Of a stretch of DNA of 64,000 nucleotides, positions 11,311-24,400 are shown in pieces; position 1 is the stretch's first letter, and the number at the start of each line of letters is the position of its first letter. The notes under the pieces were generated by a model. That model had not been told where the DNA came from. It was given only the letters and a program-made list of their open reading frames with translations, and did not search any database. The DNA is from Anadara kagoshimensis (taxonomy: Eukaryota > Mollusca > Bivalvia > Arcoida > Arcidae), in contig CM037861.1 of the NCBI GenBank assembly GCA_021292105.1, positions 57,085,245 to 57,149,244 of the forward strand, given 5' to 3'. Position numbers and translations under genes: made by a program.

Positions 11311-12900
11311 TGTTTTTGTTTTTGGCAAGTCTCGAGCTTTCTTAGAAACGCGCGATATTGTACATAACCACCAGCTGCAAGAGAACACCAATTTCAGTAC
11401 GCGCATTGCTTGTCGGATCGATTGCCATTAGTCGAGTGCTTTTAAATTTTTCAATGTTCTATCGATATAAATGAAAGATGTTCTATTTTGCAAGGGAACC
11501 GTGCTAGTTTTACTGGGCACTAGCATGATCATGAGTCTTGGCATAATGGCATTAAAAGAAACGCTACTTTCTGTAAAGAGGCGTGTTGCACAAACTTCCA
11601 TTGTCTGCTCACTTTGTTAGAAAAAGATTGTGTTGTGCATAAGGAAGGGCGTTTCGCGTCGTTAGAAAATGACATGGTGTTGGTGCAAAAAATGTTTCAT
11701 AAAGGATAAATGGCAGGAAAACGCGTGGCGCATTGTATAGTCTAAACCCAAACTGGTAAGCTTTTTCGGGATTCCCGAGTCGCTTCTTGGGGATGAAACT
11801 ACAAGGATGGGCGTCTCCTCCCAAGTTATATATATAAACTCAATTCGGAGGCGATGTTCCGATTCCTGTTGCATTTGCTCCGAAAAGATAAGCACCTTTT
11901 CTAAATCGTGTGGTGTTTCACAAGTTCTTCAAAATGATAATAATGCCTTGCTTCGGCTAGAAACTGTTAATGTGACGCAAACGACTCTAATATGGTAAAC
12001 AACTCCTTTACCCAGAAATGCCTCGTGAGTCAAAAATAACATTCACCAATTCGATAAATAATGAAAACGCGCGTTGTAAATTCAACCTGCTTCAAAATGA
12101 CCAGCTGTCTCTTTCCGAGAAAGTAGTGTTGGAAACGAAACTTGCTTCAAAAATAAGTGGTAATACTTATAAACAAACTTGATAGATCCAGTTGTTCAAA
12201 ACTCTGATAGCTTAACCAAATCGTTATTGAAATGTAAACATTTTACGATTACAAATAATTTTTATTGACATACAATTTAGCCTTAAATCGCAATTGTATA
12301 CTATGTATTTACTTCTATTACCTTTCTTCACAAGATACGAAAGTGGTAACTTATGCCAATAGAGATTTGAACAACAGGTCCTGGTAAGCGTTTATTCAGC
12401 TTTCCCCTGAAGCATATTGGCTTGAATCTCAAACGGCATGATACAAAAAGTAAGCGTCTCCTCTTTTTCGAGTCCTGCACATGTGGGAAAGTGAATTTTC
12501 CTTGCCGTTGGCCTTTACTGGTTAACCTGCTATCAGTTAAATAGACTGGGGGAGTGGTACGCTTGTCTGCGGCGTACTGACTCGTTAAGCTAGCACCTTA
12601 AAAGTAGCCCTGAGATTAATTCATAGAGATTAATAAAATAGTTCTCGTCGCGAATAGCTGAAAAATTGTTAATGCGACGTTAAGCAACATTTAACCAATC
12701 CTCTTTTTTTCGGGAAACAAGTCGTGTCGGTAAAAACGGGTTCTCAAGGATATTAATGCTGGCAATATGCGTGATGTGTTGTAAACTTTTATTTAGTGGT
12801 TGTTAAAATAAATTTGGAATTAAAAAATGATGGGTGGTATCATTAAAATTTTACGATCCCCGGTTTTAATTGGATACACTGACCACTTGCATTAGTCACG
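11311..12900. other. Intergenic, no gene recognised
   Basis: Mixed-composition sequence with several short open frames (11609-11824, 11662-11895, 11807-11998) on both strands. None has a recognisable motif or sensible splice context. No repeat family was identified. Confidence 0.5.
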
Positions 12901-12939
12901 TATTTAAGCACATGGTTGCCCATAGTCGCCAGATATTTA

Positions 12940-13390
12940 CATAAGAACTTGAAGCTTGAAGCCACCAGCTATTTACCCAGGCAACTAGACGTCCCTAGCT
13001 ATCAACGTATTAACATCAGCAACTAGACGTCCCAAGCCACCAGCATATTTTCTTACGCAACTAGGAGTTCGGCATGCCTCGCTAATAAGTACCAGCGTGT
13101 TTACTTGAGCAACAGGACGCTTCTAACCACAGCATATTTACTGGAGTAACTAGACGCCCTTAGCCATCAACATATTTACTGTGGTAAATAGACTATCCCA
13201 GCAATCAACGCATTTACTTAAGCAACTAGAAGCTCCAAGCCATGAGCGTATTTCCCTTGCCACTAGCATATTTACCAAGACACCTATAGACACCACCAAT
13301 ATATTTACTGGGGCAACTAGACGCTCCTAGCTACCACTAGTGTATTCACTTTAGCAACTAGAAATTCCTAGTCGCCAACGGAATTGTAAT
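12940..13390. repeat. Diverged minisatellite of about 45-48 bp units
   Basis: About ten decayed units of the form 'gcaactagacg(c/t)cc(c/t)tagccaccag' then 'catatttact' follow one another. Units differ by substitutions and small indels, so the array is old. Confidence 0.85.
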
Positions 13391-14258
13391 GAAAAAAAAT
13401 AATTATACATGTAATTAAACTAGTAACAAATAGGTCACTGCTACAAAAATGTTTTAACTACCCTGGCATTGGAGTATATTGTGTAACAGCCGGCGTTGGT
13501 ATCGTTTTTATTGCAAGCGCTGTCTTTAAGGTGTTAAATACTATCAAATATTACACTATATAAAACATGAACCGCTCAATACGTGTACTTATATATAACA
13601 AGATAACAGTTTCCTTTTTACACAGAGATTACAAATATATATATGGATAAAAACTCCTTAAAATACTTGGCGTTTTCATATTTAAATTTAAATATCGCAG
13701 CATGAAGCTAACAATTAAAAGCGTTAATGAAGCGTGATATTGAATGGCGGGTAATTATTTCTATTGAAGACCAGTCAATGGGGGTATATATATATTATAT
13801 GATATATATGGCAGTTGTATTTAATCCTTACTTGGCAGGCAGACGATACACGCTTAGCAACTAACAAGTTAGTTCTGTCGAGATTATTACGCAGGTGTAA
13901 TACCCGTATAACTTCGCAGGCTAGTCAATAAAAACATCGATTTTTGAAGAAGTTACAAATATTAGTTATTAACTCCAAGACGCCGAGTTAGGAGTGTGTT
14001 TTATAGTGAACAATTTTTAGACATTTGGGTTTAAATTTTGTCTTTGATATTTAATACTGGACGATCATAAGGATATGGATTAGCTTTGAGGACCTGACCA
14101 GTTCATATATCTAGTTTGTTATTGTATCGTTAATCAATATTTAAAGGAAAATGTAGACGCCGATATTAATATTGTTACATATAATGGTTTTATAGAAAAT
14201 TAATTATTCAAATGGATTTATGCAATAAACTATAAAGTGTTCATTGGATATTTAAATC
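13391..14258. promoter_or_regulatory. Upstream region of the four-exon gene
   Basis: AT-rich DNA before the start codon at 14259. TATA-like stretches occur (ctatataaaac near 13556 and a tatatatatt tract near 13786), but the transcription start is not determinable. No protein-coding frame is seen. Confidence 0.35.
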
Positions 14259-17200
14259 ATGTTAAAATCGCCGGGACCTAAGCCACACGTGGTTTTTGGA
14301 CAGGGTAAGACTGCCACCACCCTGCTGACTGAAGATGGATGTGTTTATCCCATTATATCATCATTCTCCTACAATGATAGGTACAGGGCTCAAACCGCGC
14401 CATATGTGTATGGAAAAGGAGTACGACCGATGCACCGGACCACTTTCACCTTGGCAAAAGCACCATGGAGGCCAGATGATGCCTACAGGACTATGAACAA
14501 CCAGGTATGACTTCCGCCACATTATCAAAACATATTTAGTTGTACACTGCGTTGTATCAACTCTGCATTTGCACCTAGCAGTTTGTTATAGAGACATCGT
14601 TGCACTGAAAAATGATTTTTCAAAATTGTTTCATAGAATTAAACTGCGAGTGTTAAAAGGAACCGTTATCCTCCAGTTTCCCCCACCACCTCGGAACTGA
14701 TCGCCTCTATTTAAGTGAAATAATCTTGACATTGGCGTAAACACCATTATTTATCCACTCGTGACCAGATGAGATCTCGTCACTTTTCAATCTAACATGT
14801 CTTATGGAACCCTATAATGGATGGATTTTGATCAAACTTGGAACAAATGTATACCAACATAAGAATGTGTTGCATACCAAATGCAGACGTGTAGGTAAAG
14901 GGTCGTGGTCGAAGTTAGGAACGGGGGAAGTATTTTGCTCTAGTTTGATATGTTTTAATGGAAATTACCAGTATCTACGATTTAAGACTATTTTCGTAAT
15001 ATTTCTTCATTTGTGCCTTGGGCGCATCTTGTGTAAGACTACAATCTCTGATGGCGTGCACGGAGAAGAACTAGTGTTCTACGCCCCCTAGTCAAGATTC
15101 AAGGCTTTCACATATATCCGGATGTGGTCAGTTCCGGGACGATGAAGGAGAAAATCGCCGACATTCGGTAAGCAAACCGACAAACTTTTCACACTAGGAT
15201 CTGTCAAAGGGAGACGCTGTGACCACTTGGCAGCCGAACTCTATTTTCTGATTGAGATACTCGTGATAAAGTACTAGTATGTCACCAAGTTTGGAGTGAT
15301 AATATTCTGTCTTGCCTGTATATAGAGATGTTCAGAGAGCTTTTAATTTTCATTCGTTCACAATACTTTTTAACGCCAACTTCGTCTAGCCCGTGCAATT
15401 GTGTAGTGACCGACCAGATGAACACCTCCAATCAAACCGGAAACGAGGATAACCACTTGGTTAGTTATTTGGTTTACACTACTAGCTTTATCGTTCCAGT
15501 CCATCAGATATTTTTCGATTGCCATTTGATTCTTTATATTTATATACAAATTACTTGGTATGTGGAACGATACCTATATAGGTAATGTCATAATGACACA
15601 CTATGTTCTTTTTGTTAATTTTTTCTCTCATTTAAACATCTTAAAATTATTTGGATTTCCACGACTTTGGTTCAAGAACTACTGATGAGGAATTTTATTC
15701 CGAGGGGGTCATCTACTAGTGCTGCAGAATTAAAACGGGTTTGGTAATTTAATTTCCACAACCTTGGTCCCTACGGATTGGGACTTTATATCAATACGAC
15801 CTTATATTGATGCAATTAAATCCGGTTTACTAATAATGAACTGGAAATTATGATGAATAAAAATGTCAATGGTCTTTCCTCACCATACAATAAATACATA
15901 ATGTATATATACAATGTCAGTGTCATGGTGCCTACCGACGCTGTATTTACCCTCAATTATATTTAATTATATCTACTGTTAAAATAAAATGTAAATATTG
16001 ATTTATATTTATCTGGTTGCCCAACAAATTTCAAATTCCATTCACTCGGAATATTTTTATTCAATTTACTTTAAACAAGCGAGAGTTAATAACTATAACA
16101 TTGCACACAATAGGTGTTGGTCAATATTTAAATAAAGCGGAATAAATGGAGAGAATATAATGAAAGTAAATAAAGGAAACAAGGGGGTAGAGGTTTTAAT
16201 TCTTTATTTCAATATGAACTTGAAAGATTACACTTTTTCCAAATAAAACGCTACCAGAACAGCATTCATGGACCTTCTACCGTGCAGTATTTTGAAGGGC
16301 TGCATTCCTCATCCCATCCACTTTGCTCGTTAAACGTCAAACGTGAAACGGCGTCGACAAATTTTGAATGTTTGATTTTATTTCAATGTGTTAAAGTGTG
16401 TTTTATGTAGAGGATGGGATTATTAATTCTTTGTTTCACTTTGTTGAAATACCATTTTACTCCAAATTAAATGCTGCTTTTTTTAAATGAGACCTTCCTC
16501 AACCAATCCAATTTGTCCTGTTAAACGTTGATTAGGGGTAGGGCGTCAATAAATCTTAAATGATTTCATAATTTTTTTCATTTCAATATGCATTTCCTTT
16601 CATATTGAAAAGTTGTTAAAGACAGTAGGTATAAAAAGCGAAAGAATGTTTAATTCCTTATTTCAATACGATTCTTTCTGCCAAATAACTGAATGCGATC
16701 TTGAAGGACCTACCTCACCCAATTCACTTTGTCCGTCCAATAGCGGACAAGGGGTAGAGTGTCAACAAATATTGAATGATGTAATATTTTATATTTTATT
16801 TCAGTGTGAATTCCCTTTAATATTAACAGTTATTGAAGTAGGTATAATAAGGCAATAGAATTTATAATTCCTTATTTCAATATGAAGTTGAAACATGATT
16901 CCTTATTCCACGTTAAATACGCGTTGAAGTAGCTACTGTTTAATTCAATATTCTTGAGTCTATACGTAGGCCCATAGTATTCTTTTAAGAGGTACTACAA
17001 TACAGACCTTTCGAAAGTTTAACACCAGCGAATTAGTGCCGAATTGGTAGGTCATATCGGACCCTCATTATCTATATCTCGATAGCTACATAACTACTAT
17101 CCACCTCGGTAGCTCATATCGGACCCTCATTATTTATATCTCGATAGCTACATAACTATTATCCACCTCGGTAGCTCATATCGGACCCTCATTATTTATA

Positions 17201-20200
17201 TCTCGATAGCTACATAACTACTATCCACCTCGGTAGCTCATATCGGACCCCCTAATTTATATCTCGATAGCTACATAACTACTATCCACCTCGGTAGCTC
17301 ATATCGGACCCTCATTATCTATATCTCGATAGCTACATAACTACTATCCACCTCGGTAGCTCATATCGGACCCTCATTATTTATATCTCGATAGCTATAT
17401 AACTACTATCCACCTCGGTAGCTCATATCGGACCCTCATTATCTATATCTCGATAGCTACATAACTACTATCCACCTCGGTAGTTTTTTGTCACTAGTTA
17501 TCCATATCCTGGCAGTCAAGCTTCAGCTACTTTTCGTAAGCTCAGTGTTAAATTTTTGACAGGTCTGTAGTACTCTGTACTGTATATATACTGTGTGGGT
17601 ACAATCTGTACTATATTTAAGATTTTGTAGTACCGTTATCAGTCAGTTATTTTGTGTATTTAAACAGTAGATTATCTATCACAGTATTTTAGATATATCA
17701 TGATAACACTATTTACTATATACTTAAGAACTTTATTGTCATTTAGGTCTATCATGTTTTACGTACCATACCAGTACTTAAAACAGTAACTTGTGTTTAT
17801 ATAGAGTTGCCAGATATACGGCTGTGAGACGGGGAATGTTCGCGTTCGTTTAATTTCTAGCGTAAATTCGCGAGAGAGCAAGATCCGAAAATAAATCTTT
17901 CGCGATGGAAGATTTTGATATAATTTACTTGCATTTACAATTCAATATCTTTATTGCAGTAAGCACACATTTTTTTGCAACTTTGCAACTGTCATCCGAC
18001 GACGTGAAAACAGAAATATGCGGATATCTTGAAATGACGATTCTTGTGAAAATTACCGAACGCAAAAAATTCTCGAATTACAGTAATGTAAATTCCGTAC
18101 GATGAACATTGTGCAAGAATTAAAAAGAATAACAATACAAATGAGTTTAGTACACTCATTGCTGTTCGTTCCGTTCGTACAAAAACATGAATAAGGGTTC
18201 TACCAGTGCTCCCCACAACAACTCTCTTGACTCCTTAATATATCCGCTTCTTTCCAACATACCCTATACTATTAAAAAGTTATCGACTGTCTTTTCATTG
18301 ATCCTGTCTTGTCTTTCTTCCACCTGCAATTCACTTCAGCGACACTGGTATTACTAGTGGTGTTCGAGCAAATTTCGTAACCGACATTTCAATCTTGCTA
18401 GAAAAAAGTTCGAATTCCTGATACTGACGAACATACTCGCTTGGTTGGTTAAGTTTCTTGACTGGGCGTATTCCAACTGTCAACATTTCGAAAGCTTTTC
18501 CATACATCCACTTCTTTTTTTACAGTATCATGTTAATAAGAGTCTACAAAAAATCTTCTAACTTCTTAAGTATTTCAGATGATATATGTTAAATATTTAC
18601 ATTACATTAGAACTCAAATAATACAGTTTAAGTAATATTATGTGTAATATCGTAGATATGGCTAAACAAATTTACATAAATCTACTCAATAACACTTCTA
18701 ATGACATGTATATAATACTGTATATTTTTGACAATTTTGTAGCCTTACCATGCATGTCTGACCCCTTTCAGTAAAGTTTTCGATTGAATGATCACTACAT
18801 GTTTTTTGCATTATAAATATCTAAAAAAAAGTTGTGTTTGGTTGAGAACATATTTAAGACTCAAGGCTACGAAAAATGTTTGATTACTTTAACACTTTAA
18901 AGCAGTAAAAGCAGTGGTTTCTCACATTCTATGCTTGTTTAGAGAACTGGACACGTTTCTGGTACATTGACTGGGAAAACTCTGAAGCTGTTTACTAAAT
19001 GCAATACTGAATATGAAAAGAAACTTTACTTGAACCATCTAATGAACACTATCTTTATAGTCCAACCATTACAATATTCTATAAATGGTAACATGTACGG
19101 ATTTACTATTCAAAGTTATTCTATTGCAGTTATTGTGGATTGGTTTCAAAAGCAAACATACTGTCATGTGCTGGACAATACTAATCCATGCCCAAATCAA
19201 AATCCGAAAGCAAAGTAAAAACTTTGAAACTGACAAGTTAGGCCAAACACGTGAACTTTCACCAGGGAAGTGAGACCGGATGATACGACAAGATCCTCCA
19301 ATCAAAGTTAAAAATGATTTTTTTATTGTTTTAACATGATTTTAATTTGCTCTTAAACTTTGACTGTTCAAATTGTTCCATGGTCAAATCTAATTCTTTA
19401 CCGATTTTATAACGCGTTCTAAAGGCTTTGATTTTGTTCCATGGTCAAATCTAATTTTTAACCGATTTTAGACCGCGTTCTAAAGGCTATGATTTTGTTT
19501 CCATGGAAACAAGACGAGTGTCACATACACGCGCGTGCGTGTAATTATGCTTTTTAGATCCAAGTTAAATTGTAATGCCAGTGTAATTTCTCCAATGAGG
19601 TACAGAGGTTAAATTTTAACTGTTTGGTGTGAGTACATATTGAAACAGAGACATATAATGTTTGAAACAATTATGTTTTATGCAACAGCATGCAGTTTTA
19701 AAACACTGTACGTATAAACCGGGACTTAACCTTCCCAAAACTAGCGGGACGCTCTACCGACCGAACTATTCAATCAGCCAAATTACTGTATTCGTTTTTT
19801 GATTCAGCTACCCTGAATAACTTAAAGTTTTATTCCACAGGGGCGGATATAGCTAGTTTAACAGGAAGTGCTTACCTTTCCGGAGCACCAAGTCTCACTT
19901 CCCCGGTGAAAATTCACGTTTTAAACTCAATCTGTCCAAGTTTATTCCTTGCTTTGAGATTGTGATTTAAATTTTGATTGGTGTGTTTGCTTTTTATTTA
20001 TCCTGAAGCCAATCCTTGGTAAGACATTTCCAAAGTCATGCAAGCCGTCAAATGTTTCAGGAAAGGTAAAACGGACAGCGTCCAAACCGGGGGTTCAACA
20101 TGGGAACTTCCCAATACTAGCCTGTGGCCAATTACCGTGTCTGACCGTCGACAGTTACATGTACATCTGACATAATTATATTTTTAATATTCTCCCTTAT

Positions 20201-21387
20201 ATCAAATGCTAAGTTAAAGATTATAATACATTATGTCTTTTTTAACTTTATATTCAATATTCCCCCAATAAGAACGTGTGTACCATAAATAATGAGCTTA
20301 TACCAAGTTTATACATACTCTTAATGAATAAAAATCTTTACCTTAATGGGAATAAAGGTATATAAAACGACTAATTCTATAAACCCAGGAATAATTAAAT
20401 TTCAGCTCTAGTGTGTAAAATACGAGGGTTTTATGAGGGCTTAAATAAAACAGTAAATAATATAAACAATTTGTGTATAGGCAAGTAACATTGACCTGTC
20501 CGCTTGACCTTTAATTTTAAATATTTAAAAGACTATATCTAGTGCAAATATATGTGTAGTAACCAAAGGTTATAATTTCGCCTATGTCATAAGTTGCATT
20601 GTTTATGTATTAGCTGCTATCCTAACTTTACCCACGTAATGTATGGATGAATATTCCTAATAAAAGGTCAACATGTAATGTATGGATGAATATTCCACAT
20701 GAAAGGTCAATCAGACAGGTTAAAGTTGTAAGCCTATACATGTATACCGGTGTTGTGTTTCGTTTTCTGTGTATGGATTGGTAGTTATGGTTCAGATAGA
20801 TAGGTTTTAATTATTTAAAAATTGATTTTTTAAAAACATGGAGATATCGACAGATAAAGAGGTATGATTTAAAATTTAATTTAAGTGGTATTTTTGTTAA
20901 AAATTATTTTTTAAGAAGAGTATTTTGACTGAATGTTTTCGTTATTATACCTAGGTTTCTATATTCTTTTCAAACTGTTTTGTCGATGATTATGTGTTTT
21001 AGTACTATAAACATGGCCATTAAAATTTAACTCCATGACTTATATATTCTTTCCACAGTTTTATAGTTGAAATGCCAATGTGATTTTCCTTTAGAGCAGA
21101 CAAAATCACTAGGGTAGTTTCGTGTTACCCATTCAAAAGAGGTCTATCTACTATGGCTTTATGAACACAAGTGAATATGACTTGGACTGTCCATTTCACA
21201 AGAGCTAGATTTGTAGCTTAAACTTCTTTACCAAAGACATATGCTTTTATAATGTGGGCATATGGTCTTAATATTATTATCATTATTGCCTTACATATTA
21301 GTATGATGTATTCCCTGATGGTCTTTGATAATACAAATTACTGTACCTGACTACCACTTTGTATTGATCATTGAATCATTGATGTTT

Positions 21388-21430
<43 letters not shown>

Positions 21431-24400
21431 AATGGAAAGAGAAAGAGATAGAGAGCGAGATCTTTATTCATGTAATACTTTATGTGACTAGAGTAAGACT
21501 TACGAATGACAATCCTGTCAATATGAGTATATTTCAATATAGTAATAATTATATATTTTCAGCATTTTGGTGGAAGTAAAACATTAAATCCAGTAAGAAG
21601 ACCACCACTTTGTCCGTCCATGCACACATCTCAAGTCAAACTCTCTCATTTAAATGATAAAACAGACTGGGATTCACATTATACTGGTACATTTGTAGAA
21701 AAAGATATCATTCCGGTAAGTTATAATGTGCTATTTTTAATGCTTTATTTCACAAAAATTAAAAAATTACCACATGGCAATTAAGTTGCACAACATATTA
21801 AGAAGATACAGACACATTCTACACCTTTTGTTTGATAGAACAGCAATCTATTGGAAATGGGAGATGACATGCAAAACCTTACTCTGAAATATGACTTTAT
21901 GTATTATGTAGAAACTACATTAAAAGGGAGGTTACTGCATTAATAGGGATAATAACTAAATTGATAAGGGTAGAAATTACTGGTATTATGGAGGCAATTC
22001 CATATATAAGGGAGATAATTGCAAGTAAAAGGGAGGTAACTGAATTAATAGGGACAATAACTAAATTTACAACAGAGAAATTTACTGTTAAAAGTGAGGT
22101 AAATCATATATGAGAGGTTTATTATTACAAGTATAGAGGAGATAACTGCATAAAAAGGGGAAAATTCAACATTTTGACAAAATAAATATATTTACCAGTA
22201 CTAGGAATGTATTTATAGTTCAAAGAGGGTATTTTTAATTTATTTTTAAAAAGCGACAGATAAAAAATAACCACACTGTGACATTTATTAAAACAAGAGA
22301 AACAATTGTTTTTGATTAACTTTACAGGCTACAGCTAAAGTAAGTTTTGGTTGTGTTATATAGAAGAATGCTAATTTATATAGCAATTTTATTCGCTTTA
22401 TATGTACTAGTGTTATATATACTACTGTCTGTAAAAGTTAGAATATATATATATATACATGTATTATATAACTTGTAGTTATGTATATATTATATGTGTA
22501 CAGTATATATAAAGGCAAACAACATTAACTTGTCCCTTTGACCTTTGATTTAAATATTCATTATAGATGATCAAGTAAATTTAAGTAATAGGGATCATGT
22601 GTGTTTATTTCGTCTATAATATGAACATTAATCATGGGCAATGAGGATATGTCCTAACACTGCCCATGTATTAGGTGGAGCCTCCTATATGAATATTCCT
22701 GATGAAAGGTCAAGTGGACAGGTGAATGCTGTTTACCTATACCATGTTGTTTTATTATGTATTTTGTCTTTACTGTAGAAATAACAACAGAAAACCAATT
22801 TTATTGAAGTAAGATGTGCCCAATTCTGACAATAATTATTTTTATATGCATTTTTGCATTGTAAATATAAAAACTAATTTAGAGCACGGACAAATAAGTT
22901 TTTGAACTTCAATGGCCATCAAAATTACTATTCATGTATTACCACTACATGAAAATGGCAAGAACCAGGAAAGTCAAGGAGATGGCAGATGCAAGAGATC
23001 AAAAAACACTATTAAAACTAACACTGCAACAACAGCTATCACTCACAAACAGCTAAAATTCACTAATAAACAGTCTAATATGAATTACTGATGATAAATA
23101 TTATATGCACTACCAAAAGCAACCTACAAACACTGATTTGTAGATTAAAATGCCTTCTGCCAAAAGTACATAAATACTGGACTTCTGCTTCTACAAACAG
23201 CCAAAATTATTTGAACAATACTTTTGTTTTGGAAAAAGGATTTTAGGTTTTAAAAGAAGAATAAATCTTTCTTAATTAATCATTGGCACATCATAATTTG
23301 TAGGAAGCACCTGTACTTTTTTAACAGATCCAAACTATATAGACTAGATAAACCATCATTGTTAGTCCAATACTAATCAACCATCAGTGTTAGTCCAATA
23401 ATGATAGTTTAAAGTTTTATAACTTGTCATTAAATTCACTTCAAAGGATTGAACTTTTATATAGATTGTTGTAGCTGGTTATCAACAGATTTCTAACAGT
23501 AAATCATTGATAAATCAGTTAACATGATATAAATAGTTTAACCCAGTAAGTACATGTAGATAGTCTATCTTTATGTCAGAAACCTATCTGTAGCTAATAT
23601 TTCAGTAGATTACATAATACATGTACATGTGTTTTTCTATTACATAGTTATGATTTTATTAAATATTCTGTAGTCATTAATGGTTAACACCAGCACAAAC
23701 TCTCTCTCTTTCTTTCTCTCTCTCATTCAAGAACCAGCTTATGATGCCTCTTACCACATCAATATAAATATGGCTTGGTTAGATCCTAGTGTTAGAAGGA
23801 TAGGTTGTTTTCTCCAGATACTCTGGTTTCCTCCACCATCCAAACACTGATCAACTAAACATGAGAGAAAATCTTGATGGGACTTAAAACTCCCTTACTC
23901 TCTCTTTCTTAAACATTATCAAATGATTTAAAATCAGTTTTTGTATTACCGTATGCTATATATAGGATAACTTGGAAGTGATTTTTTTTCCAGATAATCA
24001 AGGGAGATAACAAAATATTGTGGACCAGCTAGAATAAATCATATACATGTGTACTAAAATTTGTAATTAAATGTCATCTTAAATTAATATTTCTTGTCTA
24101 ACAGTATTGCAGCTTCAAAACATGTAACTGTTTATAGACCCTCATAAAAAACCTGTCTGAATTTTGTCTGAAAAAGTTCTTAATTTTTTTGAATTTTGAA
24201 TGATTTTATATTTTCACAATGAATTCAGAATTTTCAGACAACATAAATGTTCAGAAAAATTCAGTCATTGATTTTTGGTGCAAGAAAAATGAATGAATTC
24301 AGACATTTTTGGAAATATTCAAACAAAGTTCAGAATTTATGTGTCATGAGAGGTCTGAGGCATTTTTGTATTGTTTAGAAGGTGATGGGATAACTCTTCA

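Larger units (their letters stand above)
14505..21562 (+). other. Intron 1 of the four-exon gene (7.1 kb, repeat-rich)
   Basis: This intron carries S1 SINE fragments (14668-14752, about 15088-15240), a dispersed repeat shared with 25660-25760, a decayed tandem array (16190-16900), a MITE with an internal satellite (17001-17569), R1 copies (19160-19290, 19838-19985), a 63-bp duplication, an inverted-repeat element (20477-20738) and a CA microsatellite. No further coding exon was seen. Confidence 0.75.
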
